From Micromonospora siamensis (GTDB taxonomy: Bacteria; Actinomycetota; Actinomycetes; Mycobacteriales; Micromonosporaceae): a DNA stretch of 64,000 bases. The notes beneath the pieces were generated by a model. That model was given only the letters and a program-made list of their open reading frames with translations, searched no databases and was not told the DNA's origin. Position 1 is the first letter of the stretch, and every line of letters begins with the position of its first letter. Positions 51,953 to 60,229 of the stretch are shown here, piece after piece. Where the stretch lies: contig NZ_LT607751.1 in NCBI RefSeq assembly GCF_900090305.1, positions 5,580,001 through 5,644,000 on the forward strand. The letters run 5' to 3'. The translations under genes and the position numbers were made by a program.

Positions 51953-52096
51953 ATGGAGCTGATTCTCTGGATTCTCGCAGTTGTACTGGTGGTCGCCGGC
52001 ATCCTCGCGCTGTTCCGTCGGCAGATCCTGTGGGGCATCGTCCTCATCGTGGTGGGGCTGCTGGTCGGCCCGGGTGGTGTCAGCATCTTCAGCTGA
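51953..52096 (+). CDS. GPGG-motif small membrane protein
   Basis: A 47-residue protein with two membrane helices ('ILAVVLVVAGILALF', 'ILWGIVLIVVGLLVG') joined by a short basic turn (RRQ), ending 'GLLVGPGGVSIFS'. GPGG near the C-terminus after 'ILWG-I-L-I-GLLVGPGG' is characteristic of a widespread actinobacterial micro-protein family of unknown function. It lies 40 bases after the phosphoesterase gene, and a long hairpin follows its stop. Confidence 0.85.
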   Translation: MELILWILAVVLVVAGILALFRRQILWGIVLIVVGLLVGPGGVSIFS

Positions 52097-52126
52097 CGAG
52101 GCGGCTACATGCCGCCGTACCGGACC

Positions 52127-52195
52127 CGCCGGGGTCGTCCGTTCCGGTTCTCCGTCCTCCCAGACAGGAGAAAACCGGAACGGACGACCCCGGCG
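52127..52195. terminator. Long perfect hairpin between the GPGG and TspO genes
   Basis: Two fully complementary 23-base arms (52127-52149, starting CGCCGGGGTCGTCCG, and 52173-52195) flank a 23-base loop that itself can pair CTCC with GGAG. It is much longer than the other terminators in this window. It lies 31 bases after the GPGG stop and 59 bases before the TspO start. Termination or a structured leader are both possible. Confidence 0.75.
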
Positions 52196-52253
52196 CTTCG
52201 CTGTCCGGACCGTCCGACGTTTGCTCCGCCCGTCGAGCGGAAACATCTCGACC

Positions 52254-52751
52254 ATGGAGATAACGCAGAGCGCCGGCCGGCGCACCTCTGGAGCGCGCAA
52301 GTGGTGGGCCCTGGCCGGCTTCGGCGCCGCCACGTTCGCCGCGGCCGCCATCGGCGGGCTGGGGGTCCGGGGCACCTCAGCGGAGTACCAGAGCCTGGAG
52401 CAGCCCACCTGGGCGCCGCCGTCGTGGCTCTTCGGCCCGGTCTGGACGGTGCTCTACGCGCTGATCGCGATCGCCGGCTGGCTGGTCTGGCGCCGGGTGG
52501 GCTTCGGCCCCGCGCTCTGGGCCTGGGTCGTCCAGCTGGTGCTCAACGCGATCTGGACCCCACTCTTCTTCGGGGCCGGCCGGTACGGCCTGGCGTTCGC
52601 CGAGATCGTGGCGATGTGGCTCGCCATCGGGGTGACGGTGGCGCTGTTCCGCCGGATCTCCCGGCCGGCCACCCTGCTGATGCTGCCGTACTGGGCCTGG
52701 GTGACCTTCGCCGCCGCGCTCAACCTGGCGATCTGGCGGCTCAACGCCTGA
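52254..52751 (+). CDS. tspO: TspO/MBR-family membrane protein
   Basis: A 165-residue five-helix membrane protein. 'YQSLEQPTWAPPSWLFGPVW' is the W-A-P-P motif linking the first helices, 'TVLYALIAIAGWLVWRRVGF', 'QLVLNAIWTPLFFGAGRYGL' (LN-x-x-W-x-P-x-F-F) and 'YWAWVTFAAALNLAIWRLN' are all typical. TspO binds and degrades tetrapyrroles and regulates stress in bacteria. ATG 52254 has no good Shine-Dalgarno, so translation may be weak. Confidence 0.93.
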   Translation: MEITQSAGRRTSGARKWWALAGFGAATFAAAAIGGLGVRGTSAEYQSLEQPTWAPPSWLFGPVWTVLYALIAIAGWLVWRRVGFGPALWAWVVQLVLNAIWTPLFFGAGRYGLAFAEIVAMWLAIGVTVALFRRISRPATLLMLPYWAWVTFAAALNLAIWRLNA

Positions 52752-52754
52752 CGC

Positions 52755-52789
52755 CGGTCGGTCGCCCCGGCGGACGGGGCGGCCGACCG
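52755..52789. terminator. Convergent hairpin terminator
   Basis: A fifteen-base-pair stem with one G-T pair (CGGTCGGTCGCCCCG with CGGGGCGGCCGACCG) around a five-base loop between the TspO gene and the convergent M23 peptidase gene. Confidence 0.75.
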
Positions 52790-52796
52790 GGCCGGT

Positions 52797-53573
52797 TCAG
52801 CAGCGTGGCAGGTTGGGGATATAGCCGTCGTAGCCGGTGTAGACGTAGGCGTCGGCGATGTAGCGCCCCGAGCCGATCCGGTCCCAGATGCTGCTGGTGC
52901 CGTACGTGCCGGTGACGCTGGTGCCGGAGGTCTGGCAGTAGATCGTGACCTTGGTGCCGTCGGCGACCGAGCCGACCGCGGAGTAGCCGGTACCGGGACC
53001 GGAGCGGACGGTCAGGTCCGCGCCCGCGGTGTTCACCGTGCCGGTGGCGGTGCCGGACGAGCAGTTGTTGTCGCTGGTGTAGGTCTTGGTGCCCCAGTAG
53101 TACGCCAGCGTGCCGTTGAACCGCGCCTGGATGTCGTTGCCGTTAAGGCGCTGCTCGTAGTGCAGGTGCGGACCGGTCGAGCCGCCGGTGCTGCCCACCC
53201 AGCCGATCACCTTGCCGTAGCCGACGCTCTGCCCGACCGAGACGTTGAAGCCGTTGAGGTGGGCGTAGTAGGTGGTGTAGCCGCCGCCGTGGTCGATCCG
53301 GACGTACTTGCCGTAGCTGGTGCCGCCGAGGTCGGTGACCCGGTCGACGGTGCCCGGCGCGCTGGCGACCACCGGGTCGCCGAGGTCGTCGGTGCGGTTG
53401 AAGTCGATCGCGTACGCCGGGCTGTGGTCGGTGCGGGTCTGCCCGGACCAGGACTGCCCGCAGGGGAACGGCACCTTGAACGTGGGCGCGGCCAGCGCCG
53501 GGCTCGCCGGCACCAGCAGGCTCCCCGCGACGACCAGGGCGGCCGCCAGCAGGCTCGACCAACGTCTACGCAT
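52797..53573 (-). CDS. Secreted M23 peptidase with SH3-like C-terminus
   Basis: A 258-residue secreted protein: signal peptide ('LLAAALVVAGSLLVPASPAL', cleavage after ALA), then an M23 LytM domain ('TDHSPAYAIDFNR' with His and Asp, 'GSTGPHLHYEQ' with the HLH motif), then a bacterial SH3-like domain ('LTVRSGPGTGYSAVGSVADG', 'WDRIGSGRYIADAYVYTGYD'). It cuts or binds peptidoglycan cross-bridges. GGAGG precedes the ATG. The 277-base gap to the agl operon holds both promoters. Confidence 0.92.
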   Translation of the reverse strand: MRRRWSSLLAAALVVAGSLLVPASPALAAPTFKVPFPCGQSWSGQTRTDHSPAYAIDFNRTDDLGDPVVASAPGTVDRVTDLGGTSYGKYVRIDHGGGYTTYYAHLNGFNVSVGQSVGYGKVIGWVGSTGGSTGPHLHYEQRLNGNDIQARFNGTLAYYWGTKTYTSDNNCSSGTATGTVNTAGADLTVRSGPGTGYSAVGSVADGTKVTIYCQTSGTSVTGTYGTSSIWDRIGSGRYIADAYVYTGYDGYIPNLPRC

Positions 53574-53764
53574 CCAGCACCTCCGATGTTGAGATCCTTC
53601 AATGTGTAGCGCCCAGCTTGGCAGAAACTTCCATCAATGGGAAGGGCGTCCCGCGCCGGCGCGACCGGCCGTGGACCACTGCGCGTGGGAGCGCGCCCAC
53701 GGCCGGTGAGCGGGTTTCGCGATTGTTACCGGGCCGTGTCCGGCTGGGGGTGGATCCGAAACCG

Positions 53765-53778
53765 TGCAAGCGCTTACA
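53765..53778. promoter_or_regulatory. LacI-type operator of the agl operon
   Basis: TGCAAGCGCTTACA is an imperfect palindrome around the central CG, exactly the form recognised by LacI-family repressors (consensus near TGnAAGCGCTTnCA). It lies 73 bases before the aglE start. The repressor encoded at 57351 is the likely partner. Confidence 0.75.
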
Positions 53779-53850
53779 TGTGAGGACGACCCATCGGACC
53801 GGCGTCCGGGCTCCCCAGCCGAGACCGCGCCGGCAAGGAAGGAGAACGGC

Positions 53851-55191
53851 ATGGCGTATGCCAGATCACGCCAGGCTCTCGCGATCGCCGGCGTCCTCGG
53901 CCTGACGCTCGGCGCCACCGCCTGCGGCACCGGAGACGACAAAGGCAACGACAAGGCGGGCTCCGCCGAGTGCGCCGCATACGAGAAGTACCAGGGCAAC
54001 GACGGCAAGAAGGTCAGCATCTACTCCTCGATCCGGGACATCGAGGCCGACCGCCTCGCCCAGTCCTGGAAGGAGTTCGAGGACTGCACCGGCATTACGA
54101 TCGACCACGAGGGCTCCGGCGAGTTCGAGGCGCAGCTCGGCGTCCGGGTCCAGGGCGGCAACGCCCCGGACCTCGCCTTCATCCCGCAGCCGGGCCTGCT
54201 CAAGCGGTTCGCCGACGCCGGCAACCTCAAGCCGGCCGGGGCCGACACCAAGGCGATGGCCGAGCAGAACTACTCCCCCGACTGGCTGAAGTACAGCACC
54301 GTCGACGGCAAGTTCTACGGCGCGCCGCTGGGCTCGAACGTCAAGTCGTTCGTCTGGTACTCGCCGAAGACCTTCAAGGAGAAGGGCTGGCAGGTCCCGC
54401 AGACCTGGGACGACCTGATCAAGCTCAGCGACACCATCGCGGCCAGCGGCACCAAGCCGTGGTGCGCCGGCATCGAGTCCGGTGACGCCACCGGCTGGCC
54501 GGCCACCGACTGGATCGAGGACCTGATGCTGCGCACGGCCGGTCCCGAGGTCTACGACCAGTGGACCACCCACGGCATCCCGTTCAACGACCCGAAGGTC
54601 GCCGAGGCGGTCGACAAGGCCGGCACGATCCTCAAGAACGAGAAGTACGTCAACGGCGGCTTCGGCGGCGTGAAGAGCATCGCCACCACCTCCTTCCAGG
54701 AGGCCGGCGTGCCGATCACCACCGGCAAGTGCGCCCTGCACCGCCAGGCGTCCTTCTACGCCAACCAGTGGCCCGAGGGCACCAAGGTGGCCGAGGACGG
54801 CGACGTCTTCGCGTTCTACTTCCCGGGCATCGACACGGCCAACAAGCCGGTGCTGGGTGGCGGCGAGTTCGTCGCGGCCTTCGCCGACCGCCCCGAGGTC
54901 CAGGCGGTGCAGACCTACCTGGCCTCCGGCGAGTACGCCAACAGCCGCGCCAAGATCGGCGACTGGGTGTCGGCGAACAAGAAGCTCGACATCAACAACG
55001 TGCCGAACCCGGTGGACAAGCTCTCCGTGGGCATCCTCCAGGACCCGAAGACCCAGTTCCGGTTCGACGGTTCCGACCTGATGCCGGCCGCGGTCGGCGC
55101 GGGCACCTTCTGGAAGGGCATGGTGTCCTGGATCAACGGCAAGGACACCAAGACCGTGCTGAACGACATCGAGGGCAGCTGGCCGAAGTGA
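53851..55191 (+). CDS. aglE: Alpha-glucoside ABC transporter, solute-binding lipoprotein
   Basis: A 446-residue lipoprotein: lipobox 'LTLGATAC' near residue 23-30, then an extracellular sugar-binding protein family 1 domain ('KKVSIYSSIRDIEADRLAQS', 'GSGEFEAQLGVRVQGGNAPD', 'GVPITTGKCALHRQASFYAN'). It matches AglE-type alpha-glucoside (sucrose, trehalose, maltose) binders. GGAAGGAG lies eight bases before ATG 53851. It heads the operon with the permeases, regulator and glucosidase. No ATPase is present, so a shared MsiK-type ATPase encoded elsewhere is likely. Confidence 0.92.
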   Translation: MAYARSRQALAIAGVLGLTLGATACGTGDDKGNDKAGSAECAAYEKYQGNDGKKVSIYSSIRDIEADRLAQSWKEFEDCTGITIDHEGSGEFEAQLGVRVQGGNAPDLAFIPQPGLLKRFADAGNLKPAGADTKAMAEQNYSPDWLKYSTVDGKFYGAPLGSNVKSFVWYSPKTFKEKGWQVPQTWDDLIKLSDTIAASGTKPWCAGIESGDATGWPATDWIEDLMLRTAGPEVYDQWTTHGIPFNDPKVAEAVDKAGTILKNEKYVNGGFGGVKSIATTSFQEAGVPITTGKCALHRQASFYANQWPEGTKVAEDGDVFAFYFPGIDTANKPVLGGGEFVAAFADRPEVQAVQTYLASGEYANSRAKIGDWVSANKKLDINNVPNPVDKLSVGILQDPKTQFRFDGSDLMPAAVGAGTFWKGMVSWINGKDTKTVLNDIEGSWPK

Positions 55192-55261
55192 TCATGCCCG
55201 GTGGCCCGGTTCGCGCACGCGGGCCGGGCCACCGGTCCACCCGACCCCGAAAGGAGGGTTG

Positions 55262-56314
55262 ATGGACTTCGATTTCGCGGCGGAACAGCCGAAGTTCCTC
55301 ATGTTGATGTACGGGCTGATCGCCTTCGTCCTGGTGGTGGGTGGCCTGCTCCTGCTCCTCGACGTGGTACCGGCCTTCTTCGCCCGTCGGCGCGAGGAAC
55401 GGCTGGTCGCCGCGGCGGCGAACGGTGTCACGCTGCCCGCCCGTTCGCGCAGGCCGGGAGAGGGGATCTTCGCCCTCTTCTTCCTGCTGCCCACGGTGCT
55501 GCTGCTGCTCATCGGTCTCGTCGTACCGGCGATCCGCACCACGCTGCTGTCGTTCATGGACGGGCGCAGCGAGAACTTCGTCGGCCTCGACAACTACTCC
55601 TGGATGTTCTCCGAGGACTCGATCGTCCGGGTGCTGATCAACACGCTGGTCTGGGTGCTCCTGGTGCCGCTGGCCGCCACCACCATCGGCCTGCTCTACG
55701 CGGTCATGGTGGACCGGGCCAAGTTCGAGGCCGTGGCCAAGTCGCTGATCTTCATGCCGATGGCCATCTCGTTCGTCGGCGCCAGCATCATCTGGAAGTT
55801 CGTCTACGCCTTCCGGGGCGCCGAGCAGGACCAGATCGGCCTGCTCAACCAGATCGTCGTGTGGTTCGGCGGGGAGCCCAAGCAGTGGCTGCTCGACTCG
55901 CCGCTGAACACGCTGCTGCTGATCGTCATCATGGTCTGGATCCAGGCCGGTTTCGCGATGGTGGTGCTGTCCGCGGCAATCAAGGCGATTCCGGCAGACA
56001 TCGTCGAGGCTGCCCGCCTCGACGGCGTGACGGCCTGGCAGATGTTCTGGCGGGTGACCCTGCCCAGCATCCGGCCGGCCATGATCGTCGTCGTGGTGAC
56101 CATCACCATCGCCACGCTGAAGGTCTTCGACATCGTCCGTACCGCCACCAACGGCAACTACGAGACGAGCGTCATCGCCAACGAGATGTACAACCAGGCG
56201 TTCCGGTACGGCCAGAGCGGGCACGGCGCCGCACTCGCCGTCGTGCTCTTCGTCCTGGTCATTCCGATCGTGATCTACCAGATCCGCAACCTGCGGCAGC
56301 AGCGGGAGGGCTGA
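55262..56314 (+). CDS. aglF: Alpha-glucoside ABC transporter permease
   Basis: A 350-residue permease. It begins with an extra N-terminal helix ('LMLMYGLIAFVLVVGGLLLL') and a cytosolic linker, as in AglF, before the core five or six helices. The cytosolic EAA loop is 'VEAARLDGVTAWQMFWRVTL'. AAAGGAGGG lies directly upstream of ATG 55262. It is followed at once by its partner permease. Confidence 0.92.
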   Translation: MDFDFAAEQPKFLMLMYGLIAFVLVVGGLLLLLDVVPAFFARRREERLVAAAANGVTLPARSRRPGEGIFALFFLLPTVLLLLIGLVVPAIRTTLLSFMDGRSENFVGLDNYSWMFSEDSIVRVLINTLVWVLLVPLAATTIGLLYAVMVDRAKFEAVAKSLIFMPMAISFVGASIIWKFVYAFRGAEQDQIGLLNQIVVWFGGEPKQWLLDSPLNTLLLIVIMVWIQAGFAMVVLSAAIKAIPADIVEAARLDGVTAWQMFWRVTLPSIRPAMIVVVVTITIATLKVFDIVRTATNGNYETSVIANEMYNQAFRYGQSGHGAALAVVLFVLVIPIVIYQIRNLRQQREG

Positions 56315-56315
56315 G

Positions 56316-57284
56316 ATGACCACTGCCACGCCCACCGTCCCCGCCGGCACCCAGCGCGTCGACGGCCCTCGTAGGAGTCGAGCCGCAAGCGTTCGAAAGC
56401 GCCTCAACACGCGGGCCGCGACCCTGGTCTCGATCATTCTCGCGATCGTCTGGACGGTGCCGACCTTCGGCCTCTTCGTCTCGTCGTTCCGGCCGGAGAA
56501 CCAGATCAAGACCACCGGCTGGTGGACCTTCTTCAGCGATCCGCAGTTCACCCTCGAGAACTACCGACAGGTGTTGTTCGGCAGCTCCTCCTCGGCCGGT
56601 CAGCTCGCCAGCTACTTCATCAACTCGCTGGCGATCACCATCCCGTCGGTGCTCTTCCCGTTGGCCTTCGCCGCGCTCGCCGCGTACGCGCTGGCGTGGA
56701 TCAACTTCAAGGGACGGGACTGGGTCTACATCGCGATCTTCGCGTTGCAGATCGTGCCGCTGCAGATGGCCCTCGTGCCGCTGCTGAAGTTCTTCTCCAC
56801 CGGAGTCACCGTCGCCGGCGTCCAGGTGCTGCCAGCCTGGGACCTGGTCGACGAACAGCGGTTCGTGCAGGTCTGGTTCGCACACACCTGTTTCGCCCTG
56901 CCGTTGGCGGTGTTCCTGCTGCACAACTTCATCTCGCAGCTGCCCAAGGACCTGATGGAGGCGGCCCGGGTCGACGGGGCCACCCACCCGAAGATCTTCC
57001 GCACCATCGTGCTGCCGCTGATCACCCCGGCCCTGGCGGCCTTCGGCATCTTCCAGTTCCTCTGGGTCTGGAACGACCTGCTGGTCGCGCTGATCTTCGC
57101 CGGGGGTGGCGACGAGACCGCCCCGCTGACCGTCCGGCTCGCCGAGCTGGCCGGCACCCGGGGCAACGAGTGGCAGCGACTCACGGCCGGCGCGTTCGTC
57201 TCGATCGTCGTACCGCTGATCGTGTTCCTGTCGCTGCAGCGCTACTTCGTCCGCGGCCTGCTCGCCGGCAGCGTCAAGGGCTGA
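56316..57284 (+). CDS. aglG: Alpha-glucoside ABC transporter permease
   Basis: A 322-residue permease of the MalG type with six membrane helices. The EAA loop is 'MEAARVDGATHPKIFRTIVL', followed by 'PLITPALAAFGIFQFLWVWN'. It starts one base after the aglF stop, with GGGAGGG upstream. The unusual length of the second extracytoplasmic part ('FSTGVTVAGVQVLPAWDLVD') fits AglG rather than MalG. Confidence 0.93.
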   Translation: MTTATPTVPAGTQRVDGPRRSRAASVRKRLNTRAATLVSIILAIVWTVPTFGLFVSSFRPENQIKTTGWWTFFSDPQFTLENYRQVLFGSSSSAGQLASYFINSLAITIPSVLFPLAFAALAAYALAWINFKGRDWVYIAIFALQIVPLQMALVPLLKFFSTGVTVAGVQVLPAWDLVDEQRFVQVWFAHTCFALPLAVFLLHNFISQLPKDLMEAARVDGATHPKIFRTIVLPLITPALAAFGIFQFLWVWNDLLVALIFAGGGDETAPLTVRLAELAGTRGNEWQRLTAGAFVSIVVPLIVFLSLQRYFVRGLLAGSVKG

Positions 57285-57350
57285 CCCGGCACGTCCGCCG
57301 CCGCCCGGCCTCGCCGGCGGCGGCGGACCGGGACGCGGAGCGGGGGTGCG

Positions 57351-58427
57351 ATGACCAGGATCGACGACGTGGCGCGGCTGGCCGGGGTGTCCACCGCCAC
57401 GGTCTCCCGGGCCCTACGAGGGCTGCCGACGGTCTCCGCCGCGACCCGCCGCCGGGTGCTCGCCGCCGCCGAGCAGCTGCACTACTCGGTCTCGCCCAGC
57501 GCCTCCCGGCTGGCCGGCGGGCGGACCGGCACCGTCGCGGTGATCGTCCCCCGGATCACCCGGTGGTTCTTCAGCACCGTGGTGGAGGCGGTCGAGGGCT
57601 TCCTGCACACCGCCGGCTACGACCTGCTGCTGCACAACCTCGGCGGCCGGGAACAGAACCGGCAGCGGGTGCTGCGCACCGCCAACCTGCACAAGCGGGT
57701 GGACGCCATCATGCTGGTCGCCACCCCGCTGCGCCCCGCCGACCGCTCGGCGCTGGCCGCGCTGGACCTGCCCGGCGTCACGGTCAGCTCCGGCACCGAC
57801 GTGCCCGGCTGGCCGTGCGTACGGATCGACGACGTGGCCGCCGCCCGGACCGCCGTACGCCACCTGATCGACCTCGGCCACCGGCGGATCGCGCACATCT
57901 CCGGCGACCCCGACGACGAGCTGGCCTTCACCACCCACCTGGACCGGCGACAGGGCTACCGGGAGGCGCTGCGGGCTGCCGGCATCCCGCTGGACCCGAG
58001 CCTGGACGTGGAGTCGCAGTTCAGCATCGACGGCGGCAACCGGGCCGCCGCCGAACTGCTCGCCCGCGGCGAGCCGCCCACCGCGATCTTCGCCGCCTGC
58101 GACGAGATGGCGATGGGCGCGATGACCGCGCTGCGCGACGCCGGGCTGCGGGTGCCCCAGGACGTCAGCGTGATCGGCATCGACGACCACGACCTGGCCG
58201 GCGTGCTCGGGCTGAGCACCATCGCCCAGCCCGCCGCCGAGCAGGGGCTGCTCGCCGCCCGGCTGCTGCTCGACCCACTGGTCGTCCGGGCCGTCGAGCC
58301 GTACACCGGGCTGGTCGCCCGGCCCCGCAGCGGCGCGGAGCCGGACCGACCGGCGCCGCTGGCCCCGGTGATCCTGCCCACTCGGCTGGTCGTGCGCGAG
58401 TCGACCGCCCCGCCCCGGGCAGACTGA
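57351..58427 (+). CDS. aglR: LacI-family repressor of the agl operon
   Basis: A 358-residue regulator: helix-turn-helix 'TRIDDVARLAGVSTATVSRA', hinge helix 'LHYSVSPSASRLAGGRTGTV', and a periplasmic-binding-protein core ('VAVIVPRITRWFFSTVVEAV', 'GHRRIAHISGDPDDELAFTT'). The site at 53765-53778 is its likely operator. It lies inside the operon it controls, between the permease and glucosidase genes. Confidence 0.93.
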   Translation: MTRIDDVARLAGVSTATVSRALRGLPTVSAATRRRVLAAAEQLHYSVSPSASRLAGGRTGTVAVIVPRITRWFFSTVVEAVEGFLHTAGYDLLLHNLGGREQNRQRVLRTANLHKRVDAIMLVATPLRPADRSALAALDLPGVTVSSGTDVPGWPCVRIDDVAAARTAVRHLIDLGHRRIAHISGDPDDELAFTTHLDRRQGYREALRAAGIPLDPSLDVESQFSIDGGNRAAAELLARGEPPTAIFAACDEMAMGAMTALRDAGLRVPQDVSVIGIDDHDLAGVLGLSTIAQPAAEQGLLAARLLLDPLVVRAVEPYTGLVARPRSGAEPDRPAPLAPVILPTRLVVRESTAPPRAD

Positions 58428-58510
58428 ACGGATTCACCCGCCGCAGCGGCGGGCAGAGGAGAAGGAACCATCCGGCACCGCCCGCCCGGCTCGACACACG
58501 GGAGAACGCC

Positions 58511-60181
58511 CTGAACACGAACTCGACGACCCAGGAGACCACCGGAGGCCCGGCCACCGGCTGGTGGACCGAAGCCGTCATCTACCAGATCTACCCGCGC
58601 TCCTTCGCCGACTCCGACGGCGACGGCATCGGCGACCTGCCCGGCATCACCGCCCGCCTCGGTCACCTCGCCGAGCTCGGGGTGGACGCGGTGTGGCTCT
58701 CGCCGTTCTATCCCTCGCCGCAGGCCGACGCCGGGTACGACGTGGCCGACTACCGGGACGTCGACCCGCTCTTCGGCCGGCTGGAGGACGCCGACAAGCT
58801 GATCGCCGAGGCCCGCGCCAAGGGCCTCAAGGTCCTCGTCGACCTGGTGCCCAACCACACCTCGTCGGCGCACCGCTGGTTCACCGCCGCGCTGGCCGCC
58901 GGACCGGGCAGCCCCGAGCGGAACCGGTACGTCTTCCGCGACGGCCTCGGCGCGGACGGCGCGCAGCCGCCGAACGACTGGCAGAGCGTCTTCGGCGGGC
59001 CGGCCTGGACCCGGGTCACCGACCCGGACGGCCGGCCCGGCCAGTGGTACCTGCACCTGTTCGACACCGCCCAGCCCGACCTGAACTGGGACAACCCGGA
59101 GGTCCGCGAGGAGTTCCTCGACGTGCTGCGGTTCTGGCTGGACCGCGGCGTCGACGGCTTCCGGGTGGACGTGGCGCACGGCCTGATCAAGCAGGCCGAC
59201 CTGGCCAACTGGGAGGAGCCGCAGGAGATCCTCTCCGGCAGCGAGGTGGAGAAGCCCCGCCCACCGATGTGGGACCAGGACGGCGTGCACGAGATCTACC
59301 GGGACTGGCGGCGGCTGCTCGACACCTACGGCGGGGACCGCATCCTGGTCGCCGAGGCGTGGGTGGAGCCGGCCGAGCGGCTGGCCCGCTACGTCCGCCC
59401 CGACGAGATGCACCAGGCGTTCAACTTCGAATACCTGCTCGCCTCCTGGACGGCCCCGGCCCAGTACGCGGTGATCACCCGTTCGCTGGAGGCCACCGAC
59501 GCGGTCGGTGCGCCCACCACCTGGGTGCTCTCCAACCACGACGTGGTGCGGCACGCCTCCCGGCTCGGCCTGACCGTCGGCGGTGGCCGGCCCAACGGCA
59601 TCGGCATCGGCGACCCGCAGCCGGACGCCGCGCTCGGCCTGCGCCGGGCCCGGGCGGCCACCCTGCTGATGCTCGCCCTGCCCGGCTCCGCGTACCTCTA
59701 CCAGGGCGAGGAGCTGGGGCTGCCCGAGCACACCACGCTGCCGGACGAGGCCCGCCAGGACCCGACCTGGGAGCGCAGCGGGCACACGGTACGTGGCCGG
59801 GACGGCTGCCGGGTGCCGATCCCGTGGGAGGCCGACGCCCCGTCGTACGGCTTCGGGCCGACCGACGCCAGCTGGCTGCCCCAGCCGTCGAGCTGGGCCG
59901 AGTACGCCCTGGACCGGCAGCGCGGGGTGCCCGGCTCGACGTACGAGCTGTACCGCACGGCGCTGCGGCTGCGCCGCGAGCACGGGCTCGGCCGGGGGAC
60001 GCTGCGTTTCCTGGAGTCGGGTGACGAGGTGCTCAGCCTCACCAACGCGGGCATCACGGTGCTGACCAACTTCGGCGCCGCGCCGGTGCCCGCCCCGGCC
60101 GGCGAGCTGCTGGCCGCCAGCGCGCCGCTGGACGCCGACGGCCGGGTCCCCACCGACGTGACGGTCTGGGTCCGCGGCTGA
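58511..60181 (+). CDS. aglA: Alpha-glucosidase, GH13 family (oligo-1,6-glucosidase/AglA type)
   Basis: A 556-residue cytosolic glucosidase. 'AVIYQIYPRSFADSDGDGIG', 'LVDLVPNHTSSAHRWF', 'DGFRVDVAHGLIKQ' (nucleophile Asp), 'RILVAEAWVEP' (acid Glu) and 'WVLSNHDVVRH' (third Asp) make a complete GH13 site. It would hydrolyse the alpha-glucosides brought in by AglEFG. There is no ATG, GTG or TTG before the barrel begins: a CTG at 58511 sits six bases after GGGAG and is the best start; the next GTG, near 58681, would delete the first strand. Confidence 0.93.
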   Translation: MNTNSTTQETTGGPATGWWTEAVIYQIYPRSFADSDGDGIGDLPGITARLGHLAELGVDAVWLSPFYPSPQADAGYDVADYRDVDPLFGRLEDADKLIAEARAKGLKVLVDLVPNHTSSAHRWFTAALAAGPGSPERNRYVFRDGLGADGAQPPNDWQSVFGGPAWTRVTDPDGRPGQWYLHLFDTAQPDLNWDNPEVREEFLDVLRFWLDRGVDGFRVDVAHGLIKQADLANWEEPQEILSGSEVEKPRPPMWDQDGVHEIYRDWRRLLDTYGGDRILVAEAWVEPAERLARYVRPDEMHQAFNFEYLLASWTAPAQYAVITRSLEATDAVGAPTTWVLSNHDVVRHASRLGLTVGGGRPNGIGIGDPQPDAALGLRRARAATLLMLALPGSAYLYQGEELGLPEHTTLPDEARQDPTWERSGHTVRGRDGCRVPIPWEADAPSYGFGPTDASWLPQPSSWAEYALDRQRGVPGSTYELYRTALRLRREHGLGRGTLRFLESGDEVLSLTNAGITVLTNFGAAPVPAPAGELLAASAPLDADGRVPTDVTVWVRG

Positions 60182-60195
60182 GTCGAACCACCGAG

Positions 60196-60227
60196 AAGGG
60201 CCCCCCGGCGCTCGCCGGGGGGCCCTT
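60196..60227. terminator. Strong hairpin ending the agl operon
   Basis: A fifteen-base-pair GC stem (AAGGGCCCCCCGGCG with CGCCGGGGGGCCCTT) with a tiny loop and TCTC after it. It lies between the glucosidase gene and the convergent MFS gene, so it can stop both. Confidence 0.85.
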
Positions 60228-60229
60228 TC

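Noticed and set aside
56522..58510. A long plus-strand frame continuous with the glucosidase gene, giving a 1219-residue ORF
   Set aside because: The first 660 codons run out of frame through aglG and aglR and have shadow composition (Arg/Gly/Pro-rich); only the part from 58511 codes.
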